A stretch of 64,000 bases of DNA, from contig DVOM01000005.1 of the NCBI GenBank assembly GCA_018713605.1, positions 33,665 through 97,664 of the forward strand, read 5' to 3'. Positions 39,327 to 48,734 of the stretch are shown here, piece by piece. A program made the position numbers and the translations under genes. The stretch comes from Scatacola_A faecigallinarum. Lineage in GTDB: Bacteria; Pseudomonadota; Alphaproteobacteria; RF32; CAG-239. Below the pieces are notes generated by a model, which did not search any database, was not told the origin of the DNA, and worked only from the letters and a program-made list of their open reading frames with translations. How positions within the stretch are numbered: the first letter of the stretch is position 1; every line of letters starts with the position of its first letter.

Positions 39327-40265
39327 ATGGCATTGAGAAAAGTTGTCGTTATTGCCGGGCCGACGGCATCTGGAAAATCGCAGCTGGCGGTCGATGTTGC
39401 CCGCTCCTGCCGCGGCGTTGTGGTTAATGCCGATTCAATGCAGGTTTATCCCGATACGCCGGTCCTGTCGGCAATTCCGTCCGCCGCCGAGAGAGGCGGG
39501 ATAGAACATTGTCTGTATGGCGTGTTTCCGAGTTCGAAAAACGGAACCGTCGTCGAATGGCTGGTACTGGCAGCCGGGGAAATCCGCCGGATTTGGAGCG
39601 AAGGCAAATTGCCGGTCGTCTGTGGCGGTACAGGACTGTATATTGACAATCTGATTAACGGAACGACGCCAATACCCGAGGCTGAGCCGGAGGTCAGGCA
39701 TAAGGTGGCTGAAGCTGCGGCTGCGGAGGGAATACCGGCTCTGCATGCCAGACTCTCGACTGTTGATGCCGTAACGGCCGACAGGTTGAACCCGAACGAC
39801 AGCACAAGAGTCAAAAGGGCGCTGGAGGTTTTTTATCAGACTGGCGTACCGTTGTCGGTCTGGCATCGGCGGCCAATGGTTCAGAAATTGCCGGAAGCCG
39901 AATTTGTCACGTTGAAAATTTTGCCGCCGATGGCAGAACTGGACGAGCGTTGTGCCCGGCGTTTTGACAAGATGATGGCGGCCGGCGCCTTGGATGAGGT
40001 TCGGCGGCTGAAGGACATGAAACTGCCGGCTTTGCTGCCGGCGATGAAAGCGCTCGGCGTACCGGAGCTGCTTGATTTTCTGAAAGGCAATCGTTCGTTG
40101 GAGGAAGCTGTCGGTCTGGCAAAACTGCATACCCGCCAGTATGCCAAGCGTCAACGCACCTGGTTTCGCAACAAACTGAAAGCGGATGTTGTTTTAGATG
40201 AATGTTACTGGGATTGGGGACAAATTTCAGACGCTACGGAGATAATCGGGATGGTAAATAATTGA
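39327..40265 (+). CDS. miaA: tRNA dimethylallyltransferase
   Basis: The product is 312 residues. MiaA isopentenylates A37 of UNN-decoding tRNAs. Motifs are VVIAGPTASGKSQLAVDVAR (P-loop), VVNADSMQVYPDTPVLSAIP, the PVVCGGTGLYIDNLINGTTP block and KRALEVFYQTGVPLSVWH. The C-terminal zinc-like or helical part is present in shortened form (RQRTWFRN). ATG 39327 follows the CGGGGTG run; the earlier frame lies inside the ddl 3' end. The stop lies within the -35 box of the next promoter. Confidence 0.96.
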   Translation: MALRKVVVIAGPTASGKSQLAVDVARSCRGVVVNADSMQVYPDTPVLSAIPSAAERGGIEHCLYGVFPSSKNGTVVEWLVLAAGEIRRIWSEGKLPVVCGGTGLYIDNLINGTTPIPEAEPEVRHKVAEAAAAEGIPALHARLSTVDAVTADRLNPNDSTRVKRALEVFYQTGVPLSVWHRRPMVQKLPEAEFVTLKILPPMAELDERCARRFDKMMAAGALDEVRRLKDMKLPALLPAMKALGVPELLDFLKGNRSLEEAVGLAKLHTRQYAKRQRTWFRNKLKADVVLDECYWDWGQISDATEIIGMVNN

Positions 40266-40289
40266 CAAAAATTTTTTTGAGCGTATCAT
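40262..40289 (+). promoter_or_regulatory. Candidate promoter overlapping the miaA stop codon
   Basis: TTGACA (40262-40267) contains the miaA TGA; TATCAT (40284-40289) lies 16 bases on. Confidence 0.55.
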
Positions 40290-40316
40290 AAAATATAAGA
40301 ACACAGGAGACGGCGA

Positions 40317-41189
40317 ATGGTAAATAAAATCTGGAATAAACAAGACAAATGCAGGGTTTGGCTGATGGAAATGCCGGATGCGGAAAAACCGAAAAGAACA
40401 AAAGGCTTTGGCGATATAGACAAAATGACGGTTTCGCTGCTCAGAGATAAAGGCATTCGGATTACGAAATCAAGCTCTATTACTCCGAAAGGAATTTTTA
40501 AGGTTAAAAACGGGGAAGGCGTTGCTGGCAAGCTGGACAGCTTCAAACGTAAAATTGCTGAAAAAGGACTGATGCCGGCAGGAAGCCGCAATTTGTTTTT
40601 TGAAATGGATTATGATTTTGACGAGTTTCGCCGGGTTTATGATGAAGTCGGAGGCCGTCAGAATAATTTTCCGTTGTATTTGTCGAGTAAAGAAGAATTT
40701 GAAAAGTATAAGGAAAATCATGATCTTTGGGTTTTTGAAGATGTTAATACCGGCAGGCCGATAGGGTTTATGACACGGGAGCTGATAAGGACGGGAACGT
40801 CCGGCGCTCAGGAATATGCCGATGATTTTGGCTATAAGGCAAAGAGAGACATTCTTTATATGGATACGTTTGCTTTGGACGAGGGGTATAAGGCCAAAGG
40901 GCTTGGAAAAGATATTTCGCAGATTACGGACGCTTATTATTTGAAGATATTTGGCGAAAAATGTGATTTCCTGTTGGTTAAGGGGGATATTAATACGGTT
41001 AATCCGCAGAAATTGTCCAGACGCAATCACGAAGACAGGGGTTTTGTTTCCGTAGCTGAAATTGTGGTCGACACCCATAAATTTGAAACGAGATATGCCG
41101 AATGGAATAACCGGCTGAAAAAGAATTATGCCGGATGCTCCGACATGCTGACCCCGCTGATTGATAGTTACAGACCGGTCAGGGACTGA
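40317..41189 (+). CDS. GNAT-like acetyltransferase with N-terminal extension
   Basis: The product is 290 residues. Residues 170-265 have a GNAT pattern: LYMDTFALDEGYKAKGLGKD with the acetyl-CoA-binding KxxGxGK-type loop, then YYLKIFGEKCDFLLVKGDI and SRRNHEDRGFV, the usual helix near the C-terminal strand. The first 160 residues are basic and not recognised. AGGAG lies just before ATG 40317. The substrate cannot be told; a single-gene unit with its own promoter. Confidence 0.65.
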   Translation: MVNKIWNKQDKCRVWLMEMPDAEKPKRTKGFGDIDKMTVSLLRDKGIRITKSSSITPKGIFKVKNGEGVAGKLDSFKRKIAEKGLMPAGSRNLFFEMDYDFDEFRRVYDEVGGRQNNFPLYLSSKEEFEKYKENHDLWVFEDVNTGRPIGFMTRELIRTGTSGAQEYADDFGYKAKRDILYMDTFALDEGYKAKGLGKDISQITDAYYLKIFGEKCDFLLVKGDINTVNPQKLSRRNHEDRGFVSVAEIVVDTHKFETRYAEWNNRLKKNYAGCSDMLTPLIDSYRPVRD

Positions 41190-41291
41190 TGCGGAAGAGG
41201 CAGAGAGCCGCTTTTGAATCATCCGTTTTCTTCGGTTTGCGGCAACGGGGATATGAATTTGTTTTTTGATGTTAAAAAACGATTATAGCGC

Positions 41292-41318
41292 TTGCACAAA
41301 AGCCAATATGGTTATAAA
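41292..41318 (+). promoter_or_regulatory. Possible mreB promoter
   Basis: TTGCAC (41292-41297) and TATAAA (41313-41318), but the spacer is only 15 bases. It lies 49 bases before the mreB start. Confidence 0.35.
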
Positions 41319-41366
41319 AAACAAAATAATACTAAATTCTGAAATAAATTGCGGAGAAACATAAAA

Positions 41367-42407
41367 ATGATTTCAAAATTGATGGGCTGGCTTTCAGCCG
41401 ATATGGCGATGGATCTGGGTACCGCAAATACGCTGGTCTACGTTAAGGGAAAGGGTATCGTGCTGAACGAGCCTTCCGTGGTTGCGATTGAAGAATATCG
41501 CGGCAAAAAACAGGTTTTGGCGGTGGGTAACGAGGCCAAACAGATGCTGGGCCGCACGCCGGGCAACATTCATGCCATTCGTCCGCTGCGCGACGGCGTA
41601 ATTGCCGATTTTGAAATTGCCGAAGAGATGATTAAATATTTTATCCGCAAAGTTCACAACCGTCGCACGTTCGCATCGCCGATGATTATCGTTTGCGTCC
41701 CGTCGGGTTCGACCGCGGTCGAGCGGAGGGCTATCCAGGAATCTGCCGAGGCGGCCGGCGCGCGTAAAGTATGGCTGATTGAAGAGCCTATGGCTGCGGC
41801 AATCGGCGCCGATTTGCCGGTAACGGAGCCGACCGGAAGCATGGTCGTTGACATTGGCGGCGGTACGACCGAAGTTGCGGTTCTGTCTTTGGGCGGTATC
41901 GTTTATGCGCGTTCGGTCCGTGTCGGCGGCGACAAGATGGACAGCGCGATTATTTCTTATATTCGTCGCAATCATAACCTGCTGGTCGGCGAAGGCAGTG
42001 CCGAGAAAATCAAAAAGGAAATCGGTTCCGCCTGTCCGCCGGAGAAAGGCGAGGGTCGCACGGTCGAAATCAAGGGTCGCGATTTGATGAACGGCGTTCC
42101 GAAAGAAATTATCATTACCGAACGTCAGGTTGCCGAAAGTCTGGCCGAGCCGGTTTCGCAGATTGTCGAAGCGGTAAAAGTCGCTTTGGAAAACACTGCG
42201 CCGGAGCTGGCGGCCGATATCGTCGACAAGGGTATTGTTCTGACCGGCGGCGGCGCGCTGCTTTCGAATCTTGACCAGGTGCTGCGCAATGCAACAGGTC
42301 TGCCGGTTTCGATTGCCGAAAATCCGTTGGCCTGCGTAGTTAAGGGCACCGGCAAGGCTTTGGACGAGATCAGAAAGCTGAAAGGCATTCTTTCCACGAT
42401 GTATTAA
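41367..42407 (+). CDS. mreB: Rod-shape actin homologue MreB
   Basis: The product is 346 residues. MreB forms filaments under the membrane that guide the elongasome. It has SADMAMDLGTANTLVYVKGK (phosphate 1), the VPSGSTAVERRAIQESAEAA block, MVVDIGGGTTEVAVLSLGGI (phosphate 2) and VLTGGGALLSNLDQVL (adenosine site). ATG 41367 follows CGGAGA; the TTG at 41349 is not needed. First gene of mreB-mreC-mreD-mrdA-rodA. Confidence 0.98.
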   Translation: MISKLMGWLSADMAMDLGTANTLVYVKGKGIVLNEPSVVAIEEYRGKKQVLAVGNEAKQMLGRTPGNIHAIRPLRDGVIADFEIAEEMIKYFIRKVHNRRTFASPMIIVCVPSGSTAVERRAIQESAEAAGARKVWLIEEPMAAAIGADLPVTEPTGSMVVDIGGGTTEVAVLSLGGIVYARSVRVGGDKMDSAIISYIRRNHNLLVGEGSAEKIKKEIGSACPPEKGEGRTVEIKGRDLMNGVPKEIIITERQVAESLAEPVSQIVEAVKVALENTAPELAADIVDKGIVLTGGGALLSNLDQVLRNATGLPVSIAENPLACVVKGTGKALDEIRKLKGILSTMY

Positions 42408-42543
42408 AATCTGCCCGGCGGTGCGGCAAAGCCATTTTGTGCGGTTTCGGAAAATTATGAATATTGTTTTCCTGCGTGCGAGGTGATTTTGCCGCCACCG
42501 TCAAGCGGATTTTAATTTTTGATTGATTAGAAGTTTTTGGAAA

Positions 42544-43425
42544 ATGAAGCGTCGCAAGGTCTTATTTATACAACTCAGTCAAATCAGACTTTTGGCCAAA
42601 AAGTTTGCGATTGTGATTTTGTTTCTTTCAGCCTTTGTCATGATGCTGATTAACAAGACTGATACAGTCATTATTGAAAAAACTTCTTCGATGGCAACCG
42701 ATGTGGTCAGCCCGCTGATTGACGTGCTGGTTGTTCCGGCACGAACGCTGGCCGGCGTTTTTGATTATTTTCGCGATTTAAGCAAAATATATGACGACAA
42801 CAGGAAGCTGCGCGCTGAAAACAACCGTCTGCAGATTGTCAGTGACAAGGCCCGGGCTTTGGAAATTGAGAATAAGCTTCTGGCAAAGCTTTTGAACTAT
42901 ACGCCGCCGCCAAACGCCAAATTTGTAACGGCGCGGGTTATTGCCGAAGAAGGCGATGCCTTTTCGCATTCGATTATAGCCTATACGGGACGTGACAGCG
43001 GTGTTGAAAAGGGGCAGGTCGTCATGAGTGACAACGGGGTTATCGGACGTGTTGACAAACCGGGCAAGATGTACTCCAAAATCATTCTGATTACCGACAT
43101 TAACTCGAAAATTCCGGTGATGGTCGAACGGACCCGGGTTCGCGGCATATTGTCCGGCGACAATACGACAGTGCCGAAAATGATATTTATTCCTTTGTCT
43201 GCGAAACTAACCGTCGGCGACCGCATCATTACCTCCGGCGTTGCCGGCGTTTTTCCGCCCGGACTGCCAATCGGCAAGATAAGCTCCATTGAAAAAAACA
43301 GCGTTAAAATCAAGACGTTCGGCAATCTTGACCGTTTGGAGTATGTGAAGATCATTGACTACGGCCTTGACGGGGAAGAAAGCGCTTCCGAAGAAACTCC
43401 GGAAAAGGGCGTCGGCGATGAATGA
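42544..43425 (+). CDS. mreC: Rod-shape-determining protein MreC
   Basis: The product is 293 residues. A basic N-terminus leads to one membrane segment (about 20-38), then a coiled coil (IYDDNRKLRAENNRLQIV) and the periplasmic beta-rich MreC domain with SHSIIAYTGRDSGVEKGQVV and RVDKPGKMYSKIILITD. ATG 42544 is preferred over TTG 42523 because a GGAAAA-like purine run is nearer. The stop overlaps the mreD start by eight bases. Confidence 0.93.
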   Translation: MKRRKVLFIQLSQIRLLAKKFAIVILFLSAFVMMLINKTDTVIIEKTSSMATDVVSPLIDVLVVPARTLAGVFDYFRDLSKIYDDNRKLRAENNRLQIVSDKARALEIENKLLAKLLNYTPPPNAKFVTARVIAEEGDAFSHSIIAYTGRDSGVEKGQVVMSDNGVIGRVDKPGKMYSKIILITDINSKIPVMVERTRVRGILSGDNTTVPKMIFIPLSAKLTVGDRIITSGVAGVFPPGLPIGKISSIEKNSVKIKTFGNLDRLEYVKIIDYGLDGEESASEETPEKGVGDE

Positions 43426-43936
43426 CGAATGGAGCGAAAACCTGACACTGTATTTTCAGCGGCTGCTGCCTCTGCTGTTTTCGCTGCTGTTGTTGTTTGT
43501 TTCGTATATTCCGCTCGATTTGCCGATTTCGAACAACATTCGCCCGGCGGTGGGGATGATTTGCACTTATTTCTGGCTGCTGCATCGTCCCGACGTATTT
43601 AACCTGTTGTCGGTATATCTGCTGGGACTGACCGAGGACGTTATCAGTTCCGCGCCGTTCGGTTCAAACATTTTTGCGCTGCTGGTTCTGTATGTGCTGG
43701 TAACGAATCTTTCCCGTTTTTTCAATGCCAAGCCGTTTGTCATTATCTGGTATGGCTTTGCGTTGCTGTCGCTGGTTACTTTTCTGAGCCGCTGGCTGCT
43801 GGTTTCGGTTTATTACAGTCATTTTCTGCCGCTGGCGACGGTTATGTTCAGTTATCTGGTTACGGCGGCGGCTTATCCGATTTTGAGTCTGATAAACGTT
43901 TTTGTGCAGAACCGGCTGATGACGGACGAGGAGTGA
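43418..43936 (+). CDS. mreD: Rod-shape-determining protein MreD
   Basis: The product is 172 residues, mostly membrane, with five or six hydrophobic helices (for example LPLLFSLLLLFVSYIPLDLP and VTFLSRWLLVSVYY). It shows the LGLTEDVISSAPFGSNIFAL segment typical of MreD, the inner-membrane partner of MreC. The start ATG 43418 overlaps the mreC stop (ATGAATGA); earlier frame starts lie in mreC. Translational coupling is likely. Confidence 0.9.
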   Translation: MNDEWSENLTLYFQRLLPLLFSLLLLFVSYIPLDLPISNNIRPAVGMICTYFWLLHRPDVFNLLSVYLLGLTEDVISSAPFGSNIFALLVLYVLVTNLSRFFNAKPFVIIWYGFALLSLVTFLSRWLLVSVYYSHFLPLATVMFSYLVTAAAYPILSLINVFVQNRLMTDEE

Positions 43937-43937
43937 G

Positions 43938-45761
43938 ATGAACCGCGACAACGACAAAGGCAAAGTTCTTATCCGGCGCTCGCTGATTATGGCGCTGATA
44001 AAGTTTTTATTGCTGATGGTAATTATCGCCCGTCTGTATTATTTGCAGGTCTATCAGGCGGACCGCTACAAGACGCTGGCTGACGAAAACCGGATTTCGA
44101 CCCGGCTGCTGGTTCCGCCGCGGGGGATTATTTTTGACCGCAACGGGGTAACAATCGCCAGCAATCAACAAAATTTTCAGGCGCTGATTGTCGCCGAACA
44201 GGCGCCAAACGTTCAGGAAACGCTGGATGCTTTTAAGAAAATCATGCCCTTGAGCGAAGCCGAGGAGGAACGGATAAAAAAAGACCTGAAACGCAATCGC
44301 AGTTTCGTACCGATTAAAATCCGCGACAATCTGTCCTGGGAGGAGGTTTCCCGGATTCAGCTCAACGCACCGGACTTGCCGGGAATTGTCATCGACGAAG
44401 GGTTGACCCGCTATTATCCTTTTGGTGCGGGTATGGCTCATATTCTGGGATACGTATCTTCGGTTTCGGACAAAGATGTGAAAGACGATCCGCTGCTTGA
44501 GGTTCCGGGATTTAAAATCGGCAAGTCGGGAATAGAGAAATATCTGGAAAAAGCTCTGCGCGGCGAGAGCGGCAACTTGAAACTGGAGGTAAACGCCTAC
44601 GGGCGGATTATGAAAGAAATTGAACGGGTGGACGGTATTCCGGGCAAAGACGTGCAGCTGACGATAGATTCGCGGTTGCAGCAGAAGGCTTTTGAGTTGT
44701 TTGGCGAGGAGAGCGGCGCCGCCGTGCTGCTTGACGTACATACCGGCGAAATTCTGGCCTTTGTGTCGGCACCCTCATTTGACCCGAACATGATGACGCA
44801 GGGACTGAGCACAGAAGACTGGAACGCGCTGCTGCACAATGAGCGGAATCCTCTGACCGACAAGGCGATTTCCGGGCAGTATTCACCGGGTTCGACGTTT
44901 AAGATGATTGTGGCGCTGGCCGCTTTGGAAGCCGGCGTCATCAAACCGGAAACGCGTACGTACTGCGCAGGCAAAATGTTTTTGGGCAACCATGCCTTTC
45001 ACTGTTGGAAAAAAGAAGGACACGGGCATCTTAACGTTGTTGAGGCGTTGCAGCATTCCTGCGATATTTTCTTCTATGAAACGGCTCAGAAACTGGGAAT
45101 CGAAAAAATTGCCGATATGGCGCGTCGTTTCGGTCTCGGTTCTAAAATCAACATCGGTCTGGAAAACGAGAAAGCCGGTTTGATTCCGGACAAGGAGTGG
45201 AAACTCAGGCGTTTTGGCGAGCCGTGGCAGCAGGGTGAAAGCCTGATTTCCGGTATCGGGCAGGGATATATTCTGACCACGCCCCTGCAATTGGCGACGA
45301 TGACCGCGCGGCTGGTTAACGGCGGTTATGAGATTAAGCCGACATTTTTGAAAGTTTCGGACGGCGAAAAGAGCAAAATTAAGAAAATAGACGTATCTCC
45401 GGCCAATCTGGAGTTGATTAAAGAGGGCATGTATGCGGTTGTCAACAAGCCCGGCGGTACGGCCTGGCGTTCTCAGTTCGATTATCACGGTCAAAGGATG
45501 GGCGGTAAAACCGGTACGACTCAGGTACGCCGAATTACGATGAAAGAACGCCGCGAAGGCATCAAAAAGGAGAGCGAGCTTCCCTGGCGCCTGCGTAACC
45601 ATGCGTTGTTTGTCGGCTATGCGCCGCATGACAATCCGAAATATGCGGTGGCGGTGTTGGTTGAACACGGCGGCGGCGGTTCTTCGGTTGCGGCACCGTT
45701 GGCCGGAAAAATTCTGAGAGAGGCGGTTATGCTGGATCCCACCCGGGAAGAGGTTCGTTAG
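43938..45761 (+). CDS. mrdA: Penicillin-binding protein 2 (elongasome transpeptidase)
   Basis: The product is 607 residues. One N-terminal membrane helix (about 17-37), the pedestal domain and the transpeptidase domain. The catalytic motifs are SPGSTFK near Ser319, SCD near 374 and KTGTT near 524. PBP2 makes cross-links during side-wall growth together with RodA. The start lies one base after the mreD stop. Normal length for the class B enzyme. Confidence 0.97.
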   Translation: MNRDNDKGKVLIRRSLIMALIKFLLLMVIIARLYYLQVYQADRYKTLADENRISTRLLVPPRGIIFDRNGVTIASNQQNFQALIVAEQAPNVQETLDAFKKIMPLSEAEEERIKKDLKRNRSFVPIKIRDNLSWEEVSRIQLNAPDLPGIVIDEGLTRYYPFGAGMAHILGYVSSVSDKDVKDDPLLEVPGFKIGKSGIEKYLEKALRGESGNLKLEVNAYGRIMKEIERVDGIPGKDVQLTIDSRLQQKAFELFGEESGAAVLLDVHTGEILAFVSAPSFDPNMMTQGLSTEDWNALLHNERNPLTDKAISGQYSPGSTFKMIVALAALEAGVIKPETRTYCAGKMFLGNHAFHCWKKEGHGHLNVVEALQHSCDIFFYETAQKLGIEKIADMARRFGLGSKINIGLENEKAGLIPDKEWKLRRFGEPWQQGESLISGIGQGYILTTPLQLATMTARLVNGGYEIKPTFLKVSDGEKSKIKKIDVSPANLELIKEGMYAVVNKPGGTAWRSQFDYHGQRMGGKTGTTQVRRITMKERREGIKKESELPWRLRNHALFVGYAPHDNPKYAVAVLVEHGGGGSSVAAPLAGKILREAVMLDPTREEVR

Positions 45762-45775
45762 GAGCAGGTTGGAAA

Positions 45776-46915
45776 ATGTATAAACCTTATGAAACAAGTT
45801 TCAGAAACCAAAGCATGACTATTCGCGAAAAGCTTTATAACATCAGTTTTTCGTATGTGATGTTTATTGTTATTCTTGCCGCCATCGGCATTGTCATGCT
45901 GTATTCGGCGGCCAACGGCAATTGGAGCCCTTGGGCGATTAACCAGCTGATACGTTTCGGCATGGGGTTTGCGGTAATGATTGTGCTGGCGCTGACAGAC
46001 ATTAAGCTGTTGCTGCGTTATGCCTATATATTTTATTTCATTACGCTGATTCTTCTGGTGGTGGTGGAAGTGGCCGGGCATACGGGTATGGGCGCCACCC
46101 GCTGGATTAACCTCGGCTTTATCAAGCTGCAGCCGTCGGAGTTTATGAAAATAGCCATGGTTTTGGTGTTGGCACGTTATTTTCATACGTCGTCGCTGCA
46201 GAGTATTGAGAGCGTGCGCGGCATTATTCCGCCGCTGCTGATGGCAATATTTCCGGCATTTCTGATTGTGTTACAGCCGGATTTGGGAACGGCGCTGATG
46301 CTTATTTTTACGACGGCGGCGATGTTTTTTGCCGTCGGAGTGCAGATTTGGAAATTTGTCGTCGTTTTTATCGGCGGACTGGTAACCATTCCTTTCGCAT
46401 GGCATTTTCTGCATGATTATCAGCAGAACCGCGTGCTGACTTTTCTGAATCCCGAACGTGATCCGCTGGGTGCCGGTTATCATATTATTCAGTCGAAAAT
46501 TGCGCTGGGTTCCGGCGGCGTGTTCGGCAAGGGATTCCTGAAAGGGTCGCAAAGCCATTTAAACTTTTTGCCCGAGAAACATACCGACTTTATTTTTACG
46601 ATGCTTTCCGAGGAGTTTGGTTTGGTCGGCGCGGTTCTGGTCGTGATTTTAAATATTCTGATTCTGGCTTACAGCTATTCTTTTGCGCTTAAGAGCACGA
46701 GTTATTTCGGCAAGCTGCTGGCCATCGGTTTGGCGACTAACTATTTTATGTATGTCTTTATTAATATTGCGATGGTTTTGGGGTTGCTGCCGGTGGTTGG
46801 TATCCCGCTGCCACTGATCTCCTACGGCGGTACGGTTATGCTTTCCATTATGGCCTCTTTCGGCATTATCCTTTGCGTACATATTAATCGGAACGTTCCG
46901 CTCGGCAAGGATTAA
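45776..46915 (+). CDS. rodA: Rod-shape glycan polymerase RodA
   Basis: The product is 379 residues with about ten membrane helices. SEDS-family markers are ATRWINLGFIKLQPSEFMKI, PDLGTALMLIFT, HTDFIFTMLSEEFGLVGAVL and PLISYGGTVMLSIMASFG. RodA polymerises glycan strands from lipid II with PBP2. An AGGTTGGA site precedes ATG 45776, 14 bases after mrdA. It is the final gene of the rod-shape operon and ends at a terminator. Confidence 0.96.
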   Translation: MYKPYETSFRNQSMTIREKLYNISFSYVMFIVILAAIGIVMLYSAANGNWSPWAINQLIRFGMGFAVMIVLALTDIKLLLRYAYIFYFITLILLVVVEVAGHTGMGATRWINLGFIKLQPSEFMKIAMVLVLARYFHTSSLQSIESVRGIIPPLLMAIFPAFLIVLQPDLGTALMLIFTTAAMFFAVGVQIWKFVVVFIGGLVTIPFAWHFLHDYQQNRVLTFLNPERDPLGAGYHIIQSKIALGSGGVFGKGFLKGSQSHLNFLPEKHTDFIFTMLSEEFGLVGAVLVVILNILILAYSYSFALKSTSYFGKLLAIGLATNYFMYVFINIAMVLGLLPVVGIPLPLISYGGTVMLSIMASFGIILCVHINRNVPLGKD

Positions 46916-47043
46916 ACCTTGTATAAAGGGAAACGAATACCGGATTTGCGGGGTACTGTGACGCCAAAAAAATTTTCCTCTTATAAGTTTTACTTTCCGG
47001 GGGAGTGTAAAGCTTTGCACGGTTAAATCCGTAAAGGCAGAAT

Positions 47044-47077
47044 AAAAAACCCGTTTTTCAGACAAAAACGGGTTTTT
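47044..47077. terminator. Bidirectional terminator between rodA and the repeat-protein gene
   Basis: AAAACCCGTTTTT pairs with AAAAACGGGTTTTT around a five-base loop; A and T runs on both sides suit both directions. Confidence 0.85.
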
Positions 47078-47081
47078 GCGA

Positions 47082-48668
47082 TTAGTCCCTTTCCCGGGGT
47101 GGGATATGTGCGGGGAGTGCCAGTATCGGTTTACCTGGTTCCTTTTGTTCTTTTTCATGTTCCGGCCGCTGTTTCCGCTGAATGTTTTCCTTTATTTGTT
47201 CGGCGCTTTTGGTCGGCGTAATGTCGCCGTTGTAAATACCGAGTTTGATTTTGACCTGATTGGGCAATGTTTTCAAATAAGGGGCGTTGACATTGACTTT
47301 TTCCGGCGCGTCCTTAACCTTCATATCGAATTCAAGGGCTGCGGCAAGCAGTTTGTCTCGGAACTCGTCGGTCTGAATGTCTTTGAACGCGATGACTTTG
47401 ATGCCGTTTTTACGATTGGCCTCCATCATCATTCGGAAATATTCGTAATCTAACGGATTGCCGTCTTTGGAGCCCATGTCGACCTTGACGCTGCCGCGGT
47501 TGTCGGTTTTTTCAAAGCTGTACCGGGCACCGCTGTCCTGTGGGTTCTCGGCAGCGTAAGCTTCTGAGGGAATTACGTCGACAATTACAGACTGTTGGTC
47601 GGCTTTGACAGCCGTAACGGTGCGTTTGGGCTGACCGTTGCGGTCGAGATCCTTTTGACAGCGTTCTTTAAGCGGTTTAATCCATTTGTCGGCAAAGGAC
47701 CCTTCAATGACAACAGGCAGCCTTTCGCCTTTTTCAATCGGAACGAGGGTGCTGTTAACGACGGCCTGCGGCTGTTTTTCTGTCTTACGGACAAGTCCGG
47801 ACAACTGCTCGGGGGGAATGAACCCTTTGCCTTTGACATAAAGTCTGGCCAGAGCGTTGAGATCGGTAATTTCGTATCCCTGAGCGATAAGATTTTCACG
47901 ATACTCGTCGAAAGGCGTTTTGTCCGAGCTATGCCGTTTTATATTGTCGGTTTGTTCGTTTATTTGTTGATTGCGGTTGCCGTTGCGTGTTCCTTCATTG
48001 CGCCTGTCTTTTTTGTCATCTCGGGCTTCCTGGCTGCCGTCATGCCGAGTCTGACTGTTTCTTTCGTCGTTTCTGCGCTCAGAACGGTTGCCGTTTTTGG
48101 CGTTGCCGCGAGGTTTGCGTTCGGGGAAAGTTACAAATTCGCCGATTTGTCCGTAATCCAGCCGGCCGCGGATTGAACGGAACTTTTCCCACAGCCCGTT
48201 TTCGTCGTTAATGACAATGCCTTTTTCCTGTAGGCGGCTTTTGTATTCTTCAAAGCGTTCGCGCTGGGTCTTGCGCGTTTTCTTTTCTTTGCTTCCTTCT
48301 GTTGGGGAGGTTGTTTCGACATGGCCGGCGGCAGTCTCTTCGAGCCGGATGTCAGCCAGAGCTTCAAAGCTGTTGAGTCTTGTTTGCTTTTTGCCGTTTG
48401 GGGGTGTTGACGGTTTTGTGCTTGTATCTGTCGCTGCCGTTTTTTCTTTTTTTACGGTTTCGGTAGGGGTTGAAGATTCGGTCTTTGAGGAAACGGCGTC
48501 GTTTTCTTCGACGCAGTTCTGGTAGATGCGTGCCGGCATTCGTTCTTCGCCGTAAATTTTAAATGCCAGTTTCAGCGCTTTTTCGTTTTTTATTTTTGCA
48601 CCCAGAGAAACAAGCGTATCGCGGTATTCTTCAAATCTGACTTCCCATTCTTCTTTTTTGGGCGGCAT
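47082..48668 (-). CDS. Triple FxEY-repeat protein with disordered linkers
   Basis: The product is 528 residues. Three copies of a roughly 40-residue helical unit occur at about 12-50 (FEEYRDTLVSLGAKIKNEK), 139-179 (FEEYKSRLQEKGIVINDEN) and 253-293 (FDEYRENLIAQGYEITDLN), with the common pattern FxEYxxxLxxxGxxI. They are joined by low-complexity linkers rich in Lys, Arg, Asn, Asp and Thr (55-135, 182-250). The last 200 residues look globular (SKDGNPLDYEYFRMMMEANR; GIKVIAFKDIQTDEFRDKLL) and vaguely recall an LPD7-type domain of polyvalent proteins. No known family. GGAGGA precedes the ATG. Confidence 0.75.
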   Translation of the reverse strand: MPPKKEEWEVRFEEYRDTLVSLGAKIKNEKALKLAFKIYGEERMPARIYQNCVEENDAVSSKTESSTPTETVKKEKTAATDTSTKPSTPPNGKKQTRLNSFEALADIRLEETAAGHVETTSPTEGSKEKKTRKTQRERFEEYKSRLQEKGIVINDENGLWEKFRSIRGRLDYGQIGEFVTFPERKPRGNAKNGNRSERRNDERNSQTRHDGSQEARDDKKDRRNEGTRNGNRNQQINEQTDNIKRHSSDKTPFDEYRENLIAQGYEITDLNALARLYVKGKGFIPPEQLSGLVRKTEKQPQAVVNSTLVPIEKGERLPVVIEGSFADKWIKPLKERCQKDLDRNGQPKRTVTAVKADQQSVIVDVIPSEAYAAENPQDSGARYSFEKTDNRGSVKVDMGSKDGNPLDYEYFRMMMEANRKNGIKVIAFKDIQTDEFRDKLLAAALEFDMKVKDAPEKVNVNAPYLKTLPNQVKIKLGIYNGDITPTKSAEQIKENIQRKQRPEHEKEQKEPGKPILALPAHIPPRERD

Positions 48669-48700
48669 GGTGCTTCCTCCTCCGATTTTAATATGAGGTC

Positions 48701-48729
48701 AATATAGCACAAAAAAAGTTTTTTGTCTA
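48701..48729 (-). promoter_or_regulatory. Candidate promoter for the repeat-protein gene
   Basis: Read on the minus strand: TAGACA (48724-48729 reversed) and TATATT (48701-48706 reversed) with a 17-base spacer. Confidence 0.6.
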
Positions 48730-48734
48730 TTTTT

